From NCBI GenBank assembly GCA_001179505.1, contig CDMY01000954.1, positions 1-64,000 on the forward strand: a stretch of DNA of 64,000 nucleotides. Reading direction: 5' to 3'. The position numbers were made by a program, and so were the translations under genes. Under the pieces are notes generated by a model. It was given only the letters and a program-made list of their open reading frames with translations. It searched no databases and was not told the DNA's origin. The stretch's first letter is position 1, and each line of letters starts with the position of its first letter. The stretch is from Vitrella brassicaformis (taxonomy: Eukaryota; Sar; Vitrellaceae). Of the stretch, positions 45,578 through 56,900 are shown piece by piece.

Positions 45578-48500
45578 ACCAGTCGCCGACCAAGGCACGG
45601 CACAGAGGAACAACACAAACACGTATCGGTTGTGTGCAGGCACTGAGGGCGTTCGCGTCGAGCGTCGAGTCTGGCACTGGTGGGTGGCTGGCTCGGGGCA
45701 TCCATATTATAAACGTTTGTGTGGATCCACCTACCTACCTATCTCTGTGTGTGTGTGTGCAGGTGTGACGGCTCAGGAGCTGCGAGAGGTCATCGACGCC
45801 CACTCCCTTGACATCATCCCACTCAAACACCAACTCCACGTCATCCTCGTAATCATAACACACCCACACCACACCCACACCCCCAAGCACGCCGCCACCT
45901 GCCTGCAGTGTGCAGTGCACTCACTCTCCCGCCCCTCTGTCGTGTCCCAGGCCGATGTGCACACGATGAACGCCTCATTCCTTGTCGGAGGTCAGTGAGC
46001 ATACACACAGACAGACACACACACAGGCAGAAACGACGCAGTAGCTAAAGAGCACCAGTCGATGTGTGTCTTGTTTGTGCACAGTGAAGCGAAAGCTGTT
46101 TGACGCTGAGGGTCTGGAGAGCGCCTACAGACAGCTGTTCGCACTCTCGCAGATCGCCGACATCATTCCAGAACTCATCTCGCACTTCGAAAAGGCACAA
46201 AACACAACAGAACGCAATCATACTCAACAGACACATGGATGGATGGATGGATGGCTGCAGTGTCTGATGTCGGTGGCCACCTACGAGAAGGAGCTCCGCA
46301 CCAGCGACCAACTCCGCTTCATCATGGAAAGCAACCCAAGAGAGAGAGAGAGAGAGAGGCAAAACGACCGAGCCATCCAGAAACACGCCCCGTGTGTTAT
46401 GTGTGTGTGTGCGCGCGGATGTCTGCAGATCATTCTGCAGTGTCCGCTGTTTTCGGTGCCGACGAGCCTGACAGTGCCGCTGATGGCCAAGCTGGCCGAG
46501 GTGACGTTCAAGCTCAGCCAGAGGGGCAAGGAGACACTCGTGCGCATGGCCAAGGAAGACACCACGGTCAGTCTGTGCACCCACTGACTTAGGGAGGGAG
46601 GGAGCGAGGGAGGGGGAGGGACAGAGAGCGGGCTTGGCACACATGAATGTCATCCTCTCCGTGTTGTGTGGTGTTTTGATTTGTTCAGCCTGAGGTGTTT
46701 GGTGGTCGTCTGGTGGCCCACGTGGTGGCGTACCTCAACCACCAGATCGAGCACCACACACCCCACTACAGGCAGCTCGAGCGAATCTGGTATGTATACG
46801 TGGAACGAAGAGACAGATACCTACGGATGGACATCAATCACATCTGCGCTCCATCCACTCACTCCACGTGGGTGTCTGTCGTTTGCGTGTGGTGTGCATG
46901 TCATGTGTGGCCACCTAGGCATGCGGTGCATCTGCTTCAGCTCTTGTACTTGGCCAATTGGGAGTGCGCCAAGGAGAGAAAGGTCGACGAAAACGGAGGT
47001 AGGTGAGGTCAGTCAGTCAGTGCATCCCTCCCTCGCCGACAGGCCCGACAGACAGACCCAACACACCACCACACCACACACATCACATAGCTCAGTCAGC
47101 TCGCCTCCCTATGTTATGTTTCCCTTTGTGTGTGCAGCGTCTCGTGACTTCCGCATTCCGCTGCAGCGGTTCCACCTGGACGGCATCACGCGCTTCATCG
47201 ACGTGGTGTCTGAGTGCAAGATGTTCTACGAACTGTTCCGCGACCCCAAGCACCAGGACCAGGAGGGCCACCGGCTGGCCTGGCGGCCCCAACAGGTCCT
47301 CACCGTCTCGCAGCTCAACCACTCCAACACCTTCTTCCTGGCGCACCACAACCTCTGCCCCTTGCCGTACAAGCGGAAGGCGCTGCGGGTGGAGGCCGGG
47401 CGATATCAGGAGGAGTACATGGTGCGGTCGCTCATACAGATGGAGATTCCCTACTTCGTCGTCACCGTGCAGAGAGACAACCTCCTCAACGTACAGACAG
47501 GCGGCAGACGCCCACACACACACACACGTGTGTGCAGTAGAGTGACGGTGCGAGTGTGTGTCGTGTCGTTGTGTGCAGACGGCTTTGGCGCGCATAATGA
47601 GCGTGGCTCAGGGTTCGCCCCACGAGTTCATCAAGCCGCTCAAGATCAAGTTTGAGAACGAGGAGGGCGTCGACGAGGGCGGCGTGCTGCGCGAGTTCTA
47701 CCGGCTCATCACCCAGGAGGTCCTCAACCCGGACTTCGGCATGTTCGTATACAACGAACAGATACGCACCATCTGGTTCAACAGGTCAGACAGACAACCC
47801 AACACACTTTCGCGCCGCGCCGCGCCGCACGGGGGAGGGCACCCTTATCTATGTATCTGTTGGGCTGGTGTTGGTGTGCCCGTGTGCTGGCTGTATGGGT
47901 GCAGGTTGTCTCTTGACGACAACCTGTCGATGTTTGCCTTTGTCGGCATCCTCCTGGGGCTGGCGCTATACAACAGTGAGTGCAGTGAGCCACATGACAC
48001 AGACGGAAGGAACACCTGACATGACTGACACACAACACACTCCCTCAGCACACTCACTGCAGTCATCCAAGAGTGCGTGGCTGTCCCCGTCTGTTTGTGT
48101 CCCCCGCATATATATCAGATGTGTTGTTGGAGCTGCCCTTCCCTCTCGCCCTCTACAAGCTGCTGCAGCACGAACCCATCGGTACGTGCCCTTTGAGACA
48201 CACACTGCGGCGGCGCACGAGACCGCCACACCCATGGTCGTCCCATCGATGGGTGTTCTATCTGAGTCGCTCAGGTCTTGAGGACTTGGCGGATACCTTC
48301 CCCGACCAGGCGCACAGCTTCGTGAGCGGACCTGATTGATTGCAGCCATGGGGAAAGAAAGAGAGTGTGTGACTGACTTGTGTGCACTGCACGTTTGTGT
48401 GTGTCTGTAATGGTATGGTTGCAGCAACAAATACTCGACCACCAGCCGGGCGAGGAGGTGAGCAAACGCACGCAGAGAGTATAAGGCCAGGGAAGGCCAG

Positions 48501-49650
48501 GCTAGGGAGGCCAGGAAGGTCGAGCCAGCCGGGGAGAGTTGCGAGCTAGTCAAAACTCCCCCGGGAGGGCTTGAACCTCCGACCTTGCGGTTAACAGCCG
48601 CACGCTCTAACCAACTGAGCTACGGAGGATGCATATTGGTAGGTGGACACCTCCCAGTACATCCCTGTGTTTGTTCTCTTCGTTGCCGGCGTTCGTGTCA
48701 GTTTGACGCGGCGTTTGGTGAGCTGCCATTCGAGGTGACGTTCGATTACTTCGGCGAGACCAAGGTGAGCGCAAGGCAGGCAGGCCAATCGATGGGCAAT
48801 GAGCAGCAGGACGGCGATGGGTAGATCTGTCTTTCTCTGACTGTGTGTGTGTGTGTGTGTTGTGTGTCAGACTGTGGAGCTGACAGAGGGCGGGTCTGAG
48901 AAGACACTCACATACGACAACAGACAGGTCACACACAGACACGGACACGCACACAGACAGGCAGACAGACAGACAGACTGACACATTCGGCCACGCAATT
49001 GTCTGTCTGCTTTGACTGACTGTCTTGTTCTGTCTGTCTGTCTGTGCACAGGATTATGTGGAGCTCTACACTCGTTACCTGTTGGTGGACAGCGTCAAGG
49101 AGCCCATCGAGCGCTTCTGCAAGGGATTCAGGGGCGCCGCCCATTCGGAGCTCATCACTGTCGTCACGCCCAGCGAGCTGCAGCTCCTGATGTGCGGGAC
49201 GCCGCAGCTGGACTTTGAGGAGCTGAGGAAGGGTGCACGCTACGACGGCGGCTACACTCCCGACCACCCATACATCAACACCTTCTGGCAAATCCTCATG
49301 GTATGCATGTCAGCTCAGCGCAGCGCACCCCACACTGTGACACTGCCGTCCGGTCCGGTGTGATGTGATGCTGGGTTGCCATGGTTGGTGATGTGTGGCT
49401 GCAGAGTTTTGATCAGGAGCACAAGCGCAAGTTCCTGATCTTCTGCACCGGCAGCGACCGAGCGCCGCTGGGCGGCCTCGAGGATCTGAGATTGCTCATA
49501 CAGCGCAACGGCACTGAGCCGACGGTGCGGCTGCCGACGGCATACACGTGTTACAACGCCCTGCTGCTGCCCGAGTACGCTGACGGCGACAAACTGCAGA
49601 AGCTGCTCGTGCAGGCAATCGAGCAGGCCGAGGGATTCGGACTCAGATAG
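42956..49650 (+). CDS. RCC1-repeat HECT-type E3 ubiquitin ligase (HERC-like)
   Basis: About 25 exons. The start ATG at 42956 reads MEPDGTSLARTV. The N-terminal half is an RCC1 beta-propeller with recurring G.N..GQLG.G units (FGDNYCGQV, AGGSNDSGQV, FGSNEFGQLGHG, SCGDGGQGCLGHG, WGKCRDGQLGLG, TGSNKYGQLG, FGCNQHGQLGIG). The middle is helical and unrecognised. The C-terminal 350 residues are a HECT domain: FENEEGVDEGGVLREFYRLI, MFAFVGILLGLALYN, LPFPLALYKLL, the N-lobe/C-lobe hinge with FCTGSDRAPLGG, and LPTAYTCYNALLLPEY, where the T-C-x-N-x-L Cys is the catalytic thioester residue. HECT ligases take ubiquitin from an E2 onto this Cys. The small exons 48,277-48,321 and 48,425-48,455 flank the C-lobe; the following intron carries an antisense tRNA gene. 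Confidence 0.85.
48556..48629 (-). tRNA. tRNA-Asn (anticodon GTT)
   Basis: Read on the minus strand from 48629, all arms fold. The acceptor stem is TCCTCCG with CGGGGGA (one G-T pair). The D-stem is GCTC with GAGC around AGTTGGTTA. The anticodon stem is TGCGG with CCGCA and the loop is CTGTTAA (anticodon GTT). The variable loop is AGGTC. The T-stem is GGAGG with CCTCC and the loop is TTCAAGC. The discriminator is G at 48556. No CCA is encoded, as expected for a nuclear gene. A-box (TAGCTCAGTTGG) and B-box (GGTTCAAGCCC) promoters are intact. It lies antisense within an intron of the RCC1-HECT gene, about 100 bp downstream of the exon ending near 48,455. Confidence 0.95.
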
Positions 49651-50231
49651 ATAGAACGAGGCAGGCAGACATTTGGGGAGGCCGGTTGGTTGGTTGGCGT
49701 ATGTATTTGTGAGGGGTGTGGTGTGCGCTGCGCGTTTTTTGTCGCGTGTGTCGCTGGATGTGATGTGGGCTGCTGCTTCCGTGCCTCCATACCTACCCTA
49801 CCTACCTGGCTGGCTGCAGTCACTGGTGTGTGCAGACCAGACCCCGACCGACTGGCATCCATGTGTGATGCTGGCTGCGTTTGTGTGAACGTGTGTTGAG
49901 TGAATCGAATGCATCCATCGCACACTTGCGAGGGAGGTGCCAGTTAGTCTGCCTGTCTAGTATACAGAGGGATTCATTCAGTCATGGCAGTTGGCTGCCA
50001 CACACGCATGTATACCATCACCATACCCATCCCTGTCGGCCCTCGCTCATGCGGGCGTCAGGTCATCACTCACTGCCGCCCGCCGTCACGTGGACGCTGC
50101 CCTGATTACATGCGTGGCACGACGCATGGACAAGGCACGAGAGTAGACACAAGCTTGCGTGAGTCGCAGCCATCATCTCTCTCTAGACGCAGTTGTCTTG
50201 TCTGTCGATCTGTCTGTCTGCAGTGTATCAG
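49651..50231. other. Convergent 3' spacer
   Basis: This lies between the stops of the HECT gene (+) and the NTF2-like gene (-). Short ORFs here are low-complexity; no gene or RNA was recognised. Confidence 0.5.
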
Positions 50232-51119
50232 TCAGTATGAGGTGTCGCGCTTGCCGGTTTCGCCCCAGATGCCCCACTTGTACCCCCATGGGAAACACGA
50301 CACCACAAAGTGCATCAAGAAGCCCGGCCACACCCACCGCACCCACGATATCGCACCGCCAGCAGACATCAAAGGCTTCTGATACCTGATTGTTGCAACA
50401 CACAACACACCACACCACACGCCATCCATCCCTCTCCCTCTCCCTCTCTCTGCCCACCCCACCCTGTGTTGTGTGTGCATGGCTGTAGGGGCGTACCAGA
50501 GGTCTTCGTGCCGGATGACCTCGCCCCCTTCGCTCACGTCGAGGTACACATAGCTCGGCAGCACGATCTCCCAGTCCTTGAACGGCCCCTGCGGCTTGTA
50601 CTTCTGCACCACGTCGATAACAATGCCGTTGGGGAAGCTCGTCGGCTCGAACTTGAGCGTCTCGACTGTGCAGGTCTTGCGCAGCAGTAGGAAGAGCGAC
50701 ATGATGGCCTCCTTGCCGCGCATGGCCACGCTGGGGTCGTCGAACCAGGCGTCATACCGGTAGATGCTGAAGGCCGGGTCCATGCGCGTCAACGCAAACC
50801 GCAGCGAGTAGATGCGCCGGATCTTGTCGACGATCTCCCGGTGGTGGTCCATCACGACGCCCCGCTGCGGCTTGACGTTGCTGCCCGGCGAGTAGACATG
50901 CTTGTAGGGCACCCCAGTGGTCGTCTGGCTGAGGTCGGCGTCGTCACTGTCGGCGCCGGATGGGACGTCGTCGAGGACGTTCCATCGCCTGCTGAAGGGC
51001 ATGAAGGGGTAGGCGAGGCTGGCGCCCCAGACGGCCACGACGCCGGCGAAGCAGGGGTAGACGTAGTCCATAAACAGGCCCGCCGCAATGCGGTCCGTCG
51101 GGTGAATGGGGCGGCGCAT
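50232..51119 (-). CDS. NTF2/SnoaL-like domain protein
   Basis: Two exons (51119-50497 and 50385-50232, phase 2) give about 258 residues. A hydrophobic N-terminal segment (CFAGVVAVWGASLAYPF) precedes the domain, which has an NTF2-like pattern: an IVDKIRRIYSLRF helix, YDAWFDDPSVAMRGKEAIMS, then beta strands PNGIVIDVVQKY, WEIVLPSYVYLDV and GGEVIRHEDLWYQKP. The H-E-D-LW ending is common in the plant and algal SnoaL-like subgroup I know. The C-terminus is aromatic and hydrophobic (WVWPGFLMHFVVSCFPWGYK) and may be a second membrane contact. Function cannot be told; NTF2 folds serve as binding domains or small enzymes. It is divergent from the SET gene with 296 bp between starts. Confidence 0.6.
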   Translation of the reverse strand: MRRPIHPTDRIAAGLFMDYVYPCFAGVVAVWGASLAYPFMPFSRRWNVLDDVPSGADSDDADLSQTTTGVPYKHVYSPGSNVKPQRGVVMDHHREIVDKIRRIYSLRFALTRMDPAFSIYRYDAWFDDPSVAMRGKEAIMSLFLLLRKTCTVETLKFEPTSFPNGIVIDVVQKYKPQGPFKDWEIVLPSYVYLDVSEGGEVIRHEDLWYAPTAMHTQHRVGWAERGRGRGMDGVWCGVLCVATIRYQKPLMSAGGAISWVRWVWPGFLMHFVVSCFPWGYKWGIWGETGKRDTSY

Positions 51120-51415
51120 GGCAAGGCACCAGACTGCTCATCAAAGATCAGACTCAGGAAAGCATCACGCAGCGCTTCTCTTATCGTTTTGAGCAATCTC
51201 CCCTCCCCTGTGCGAGCTTAGAATGGCGAGCTCGGGAAAAACGGCCTGGGGCACGAATCACAGGGGCCTGCAGCTCAATTTGCTGCAGCTCTTCTCCCTG
51301 TGTCACCTTCTCCGACGTCTTCTCCGTTGAGTGAAGGCGCAGTGACCCCCAAAGTGCGCCTTCGTTCGCCTGTCCTGCCTCCAGTACGCAGCAAAGAAAG
51401 AACGGAGACCTTTGC
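51120..51415. promoter_or_regulatory. Divergent intergenic region, likely shared promoter
   Basis: This 296-bp segment separates the starts of the NTF2-like gene (-) and the SET-domain gene (+). No specific box was identified. Confidence 0.4.
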
Positions 51416-53520
51416 ATGCAATTTGACGGCTTCTGTGTGTCTGCTGTGTCTGCGTCATGCAGGCCTGCCTGGATGGCCGCCGAGAGGCCGCCCCGTGGGC
51501 GGCCGAGGGAGTGGCCCCGAGGCGTGACCCATCTGCACGGCACCTGGATGACCACAGACGGCATTCAGGCACTCGAAGCATGCGTCAGCCCCAGCACCAG
51601 GAAGGCATCCTGGAAATCAAAAGGGAAGCTACTCGCGGCGGCCAACAGCGGCAGGGCGGCCACCGTGGCTGCCGACAAGGCAACCAAGATCAACGCGCCC
51701 CTCAGCAAGCGGCGTGTCAACGGCCTTGACTACTACGGTGTGTCGTTCCCATTGCCGGCCTCGCAGCGGCGGAATATCATGAATAGCATCGAGCTGACGC
51801 CCTACACGGGAGTGGACGCACACCATCTCAAGGAACAGATTGCCGACGCCCTCACCAGCGACTCGTCCTGCAACTACACGCGCGTCGAGAGGATCAGGGA
51901 CCCCCACCATCCCGCATACACCTCCGATACGCCATCCTATCGGGCGGTGCTGTGCTTGCCTAGGCAGCAGGAGCGCATCGGGGCGAACTGTATGGTGGGG
52001 ATGCCCTACGGTGGCTTGCTGAGGACTGAGGAGGAGTGTGAGAAGCTGAAGGAGGCCGACCGGCTGTCATGGCGGTATGTGTATCGGCTGGAGGAGCCCT
52101 GTGAGGGGTTTGTCATCGACGGACTGGACGCCCGCAACGCTGCAGGTCAGGTCCCTACCATACCCCACAGACACGCATGACGGTGTTGTTCGTATGGGTC
52201 TTTCTTTCTGATTGCGCAGGGTGCATCAACGATCCTCATTTCTTCATCAAAGACCGTGACTCCAACGTGTACTCAGTACGTGCAAAGCAATGTCGATTAT
52301 ACTCCTGCTGCGCACATCAATTGGAGGAGTGGAAATCTCGTTTGACTCGTCAGCAACCCCTGAGCATTTGGGGCATTCCGTATGTCTTCATCCTCACCGA
52401 GCGGCCGATCAGCGACGGGGAAGAGTTGCTCCTCGACTACGGTGAGGAGTACTGGATAGAGCTCAGCCAGGCACACGCCAAGACAGCCACCGAGCTGAGG
52501 AAGGAGGTACGAACCGGGCCGTGGTGGGCGGGGGACTTGATTGACGTAACCAAGGGGCCACAATCCGTGTTGGTGTATTTGTTGCGGTGGTCATCAGGTG
52601 CGTCGCTTGTCAAATCAGCTCGAGGGGGTGGATCGGCTGCTGGCGCTCGAGGAGGCCCGCCAGGTCGACGGGTCCATGCAGACGGATCCCTCCGTCAGCC
52701 ACACAGCATCGCAGACCGCACACGACACCCAGGACGGCTTCGAGTGCCCCTGCCAGCAGCCAGCCAGGCAGCATGCAGCCGTCGGCGTGAATACCGACGG
52801 CATCGAATGGACTCCTGTACCGACGCAACGAAAGAGACGGCGCGATGAGGAGGACCAAGAGGAGGAAGACAGCGACTATCTCGGCGATGGCGAGTCCTCT
52901 GAAGGTGCCCCCAGCTGTGCCGCGAGCGTCACGGATGACAGTAAGTACCAGCCGTCTCGTGACCCAGCCCGTGAGGCGAGGGCGGTCTTCCGTGAGCTAA
53001 AGAGGGAGGGCGGGGCAGAGCTGCCGGCTGGGCTAACAGGCGATTGTGAGGTGATGGGTTGCGTCGAGGCACTCGTCTTCGACGACGATGACGATGCTGC
53101 TAGCGATGATGCGGCCGACAGTGCGACAGAGGATGCGGCCGATAGCGTGATGGATGAGGAAATGCTCCTGGCGACTGGGGTGGTCGAGGAGGAAGAAGTG
53201 GAAGAGCCCCCGACGAGCAACGACCAACTAAAGCCCATCGATCCACAGCACAGGTCAGTCAGCACAAGAGAGAGAAAGGCGTCGAGTGCATGTGGCGGTG
53301 TGGAGAGCTTCCTGTGGTTGTCGTCTTTGTCAGGCCGTGTTCAGTGCGTGTCGACGCTGGGGCCACACAAATGCGACACCACCGACTCGATTGCGACACA
53401 TCGGCGGCGGCAGCAGCAGCTGAGTGTGTCGTCAGCGCCGCTGTTGAGGACCATCGTGCTGCCAAGATGGCGAGGTCACAAGCGATCCTGATGCAGCATG
53501 CGGGTGCCGGCTGGGAGTGA
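51416..53520 (+). CDS. SET-domain protein (putative lysine methyltransferase)
   Basis: Four exons (51416-52145, 52220-52506, 52598-53253, 53334-53520) join in phases 1, 0 and 2 to give about 619 residues. The N-terminal region is basic (Lys/Ala-rich near residues 60-100). The SET core is seen as YRLEEPCEGFVIDGLDARNA, then GCINDPHFF around the substrate site, and VFILTERPISDGEELLLDYG followed by EEYW, which is the conserved GEEL..DYG...W end of SET domains. SET proteins transfer methyl groups from SAM to lysine. The usual N-H-(S/C) motif is replaced here by C-I-N-D-P, as in some algal SET groups, so activity is not certain. After the SET core come acidic and Ser-rich stretches (DDDDDAASDDAAD) and a C-terminal Cys/Ala-rich segment. 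Confidence 0.75.
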
Positions 53521-53734
53521 TGGTGCTAGCACTGTATGTGTGTTTCGTGTACAAAGCGGTGGGTGCGGTGCATGTGGATACGTGAGATGCTTGTGTGGTG
53601 GTGTGTGGGTGGATTTGGTTTATGTATGTATTGGCAAACGAAACGGGTAGATGTTTGAGAGACAGACAGCAGCATGGCGTGGGGTGTGGGGTGTGGGGGG
53701 GCTGATGAAATGACCTGTCATGTGTGTGTGAATG

Positions 53735-53781
53735 TGTTAATGTCAACGAACGTATTGCACGGCTGGGTGTTGACATTAACA
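53735..53781. repeat. 13-bp inverted repeat (hairpin), 21-nt loop
   Basis: TGTTAATGTCAAC (53735-53747) is reverse-complemented by GTTGACATTAACA (53769-53781). The loop is 21 nt, the same as in the 16,206 hairpin, though the arms are unrelated. Function unknown. Confidence 0.85.
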
Positions 53782-53798
53782 TGGCCCCACACACATAT

Positions 53799-53885
53799 GG
53801 ATGGACACACCACAGCTCAGCTATGGATGTCTCTGTCGCTCTGTGTGTGTGTGTGTGTGTGAGATATGTGCAACAGGTCCGTCGA
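53799..53885 (+). repeat. Dispersed fragment of a CCp3/PSLAP-like intron/exon boundary
   Basis: The order GGATGGACA..CCACAGCTCAGCT, ..TGGATG.CTC, a long TG run, then ..AACAGGTCCGTCGA matches 13,450-13,535 of the CCp3/PSLAP-like gene, which spans the end of one intron and the start of the next exon. Only this piece is present here, without open coding sequence around it. Confidence 0.65.
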
Positions 53886-53915
53886 TCAGTTTGTGTTCGG
53901 ATCTGCAACCCATCG

Positions 53916-53937
53916 CCCTAAACCCTGACCCTAACCC
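53916..53937 (+). repeat. Interstitial telomere-like tract
   Basis: The sequence reads CCCTAAA, then CCCTGA, CCCTAA and CCC: about three and a half units related to the TTTAGGG/TTAGGG telomere repeats of plants and alveolates. It is too short to be an active telomere. Confidence 0.6.
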
Positions 53938-53983
53938 ACACCTTCTTTTTTGGGGCCCAAACCCGCCCATCAATTCGGACACG

Positions 53984-56900
53984 ATGAGGGAAGAGAGGTG
54001 CCATTGCAATGGCAACCCTCAAGCCTCCGGCGGCACGAGGCGGACAGCAACACCGGCCCCGTCAGACGCGCCAGCGAAGGAGCGGTGGAGGTCAACACGA
54101 TGGAGGCGAGTGTCGCTGAAGCCTCATGCCACAGCTGCAGTCGGTGCGGCCGTGGTTGCCAGCACCCTGGCAGTGCTATCATCGCCACATCATGTGTGGG
54201 GACTGAGCAGAGGTGTGCATTCACGTTGCAAGCATATCGGTAGACGCACACAGACAGACGATTTGCAATGTGGGTGATGGCTGCTGCAGGTGAGCATCGG
54301 ATAGGCGGGAGAAGAGGTGTGAGGGATGCAGAGGATGGCGTGTCTTTCGTTGACGCTTTTGATGGGCCTTCTCCACCAGGGGACTTTCGAAGAACCCAGT
54401 CTACATTTGCACAAGCGCTGCACCGCCTTGACTCATCGCTGTCGGCAGCAGCTGCCATCAGCCGCCATCTTCCCCACAGCTCCCGGCGGATGGGTGGCCG
54501 CAACGTCTCATCACTGGTCCAGCTGGACCAGACGACACGAGAAGTGGAGCTGAGAAAAGGCGCGGCCCACGATTGGCCGACGCTTCATGTGGATAACGTC
54601 GATTTCACTGAGGCTTTCAAGATCCTGACTATTCAGGGCATGACGTTTATCGCAGCTCGTGAGCTGCTCAAGGTCAACCAGGAGACCAAGGAGGTGCAGC
54701 GATGGAAAGACGCTCTGACATCGAAAAGAGTGGACACGGGCCTGGTGCCCCTCCCGGACCATGAGGCACCCGTCTACTCCGAAGGGTATGGATGCATCAC
54801 TCATGCACAGCGACCCACTCACCACTCTCGTGAATGTATGCAGCTTTGGCGTTCGTTTCTCGGGTGGTGATAGCGGCAACAGCGGGCCATTCCTGGTCAC
54901 CGAAGAATCGTCATTTTACGTCGGCAAGAACCTACAGATTCTTGAGCCGGGCTTTACCGTCTTCCTCTATCTGAACTTTGCACAAGAGGGTATGAATAGG
55001 GAGACCATTCTCTTCGACAGCCAAACAGGTGGGGCAGGAGCACGGAGACATGGATGAGCGGGGCACCTGCAATCCGTCCTGCTGGTGCTCGCACTGATGC
55101 AGGGTTCAAAATCTTCACTGCTCCCGATCCAAAGAAACGTATCGGCCACATGCTGTTTGGTGTCTTGATCGGCAAGACGGAAGGGACCAAGCAGCAGCGC
55201 ATCTTCGTGGAGGCGTGCTGGGGGAGGCCGACTCTCTACACTGTGGCCATCAACCCCCACTCCACAGGACGACTCAAGGTAGGCAGGCCGATACACACAC
55301 GCCCACAAAGAGATCGTTTCATTTCTTCTGTGGCCTGTCTGCCTGCGCATGCACAGGTGACTATACTACGTGAGAAGGACGACTTGTTGGGCCCTCAGGG
55401 TCTGGTCAACCTCGACGAGACCGACGCTGAGCTGTCCAAGCCAGGGCGCTTCTACATCGGAGCCGATGAGCAGGGCTCCCACTGCTTTCACGGTTCTCTG
55501 CAGGTGATGGTGGTGCAATTTCGCGGCTTCAGCAAAACCCAACTTGTGCAAGCCATTGACGAGATCGAGCAGACAATCTTGGGTACGGATGCTGATCAAT
55601 GGGGACACACATGGATGGATCCATGCGTCGCTTCTTGCAGTTCGAAAGGATGTGTGCGGTGATGGTGTCGTGGGTGGCATGGAGGAGTGCGACGGAGACG
55701 ACAACTGCTCATGCAACTGCCAAAGTGCGATAGAACACGTTTCACGTGTATGCGTGTTGTTCTCACACCGCACGCCTCCCTGCCTGTTTGCAGAGATGTG
55801 TCCCCCCTGGCCCCAGTACGAGGGTAAACACAAGTTCCTCGACAAGCACCTCAAGCTCGTGGCCGGCGCGGGGTCCACTGGCCGCGAGGTGGGCGACTAC
55901 CGCTACATCGAGTGCCAGCAGGGATTCACGTCGGCATTCCGCTTCCTTCATAAAGAGACCATCACGTGTGAGGAGGGCGGCAACTGGGCACACCCCCTGC
56001 TCACGTGCCAGCGGAACTGCCCCACCAAATTCAGTGATGCCGACCCCCGCAACCATCAATATTTGGTGGCGGGGCCGACGGAGGAGAGGCGGCATGGGAC
56101 GCACCTGACTGTGAGCTGCAAGGCTCGGTTTACAACAGCTGAGGGGGTGCCTGACAAGCCGCGGGTCGTCAAGTGCCTCAATGGACACTGGACCAACCCT
56201 GGACTGCAGTGCTTCGGTACGGTACAGACACACACCAGATTAGCCAGCTCACAGTGCACGAATCGTGTCCACTGCAGCTGACTGTCCCGAGTACGCCGAT
56301 CTTGGCCAGAATCTCTATCGAGTGGAACCTGAGCGGGGCAAGGGGCCGCTGCGGCATGGCTCCATCCGCAACATCACCTGCGTTCCCCCGGCTGTTCCCA
56401 GCGGCAACTCGTCTTACGCCATTGTCTACTGCCTGCACGGACGATGGCAAACCAGACAATTCAGCTGCGAAAGTGAGTGACCGACAGACAGCACTGGATT
56501 GCCATCTTCATCCATGAGTGTACGTGTGTATGCTGCAGTGCGCTGCCGCACCTACGGGCGTCCGCCGCCGCCCTACCGCATTGTGCGGACGTCCAAGAGT
56601 GACTTCTCTGTGAAGCCCCCCAAGCACAACCTGATGGAGCTGACGTACAACGGCGACTGGATCGACGTCGGTTGCAACCCCGACGAGAGCGCACCGGCCT
56701 GCCGCAATGAGGGCAAGAACTGCTCGGGCGACCCCACACGCATCTGGTGTCTCGGCGGCATGTGGACACAAAACAATCTGCAGTGCCTCTGTGAGCTGCC
56801 TGCCCGACACAGACAGACAGGATGAGCTCCAACCAATCGATGTGTCTTACGTTGTGTTGTGTGGTCGGCCTGGGCTGCTTCAGACAATTGCCCGCCATTT

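Larger units (their letters stand above)
53521..53983. other. Spacer with a gene-fragment relic, a hairpin and a telomere-like tract
   Basis: The stretch between the SET gene and the last gene holds three distinct elements, annotated separately: an inverted repeat at 53735-53781, a copy of a CCp3/PSLAP-like intron/exon edge at about 53,799-53,885, and a telomere-like CCCTAA tract at 53916-53937. No ORF with a recognisable product was found. Confidence 0.6.

Noticed and set aside
48556-48629. Plastid- or bacteria-derived tRNA-Asn
   Set aside because: The acceptor start TCCTCCG looks bacterial-like, but the GTTGGTTA D-loop, lack of CCA and setting inside a nuclear gene fit a nuclear tRNA. Origin stays open.
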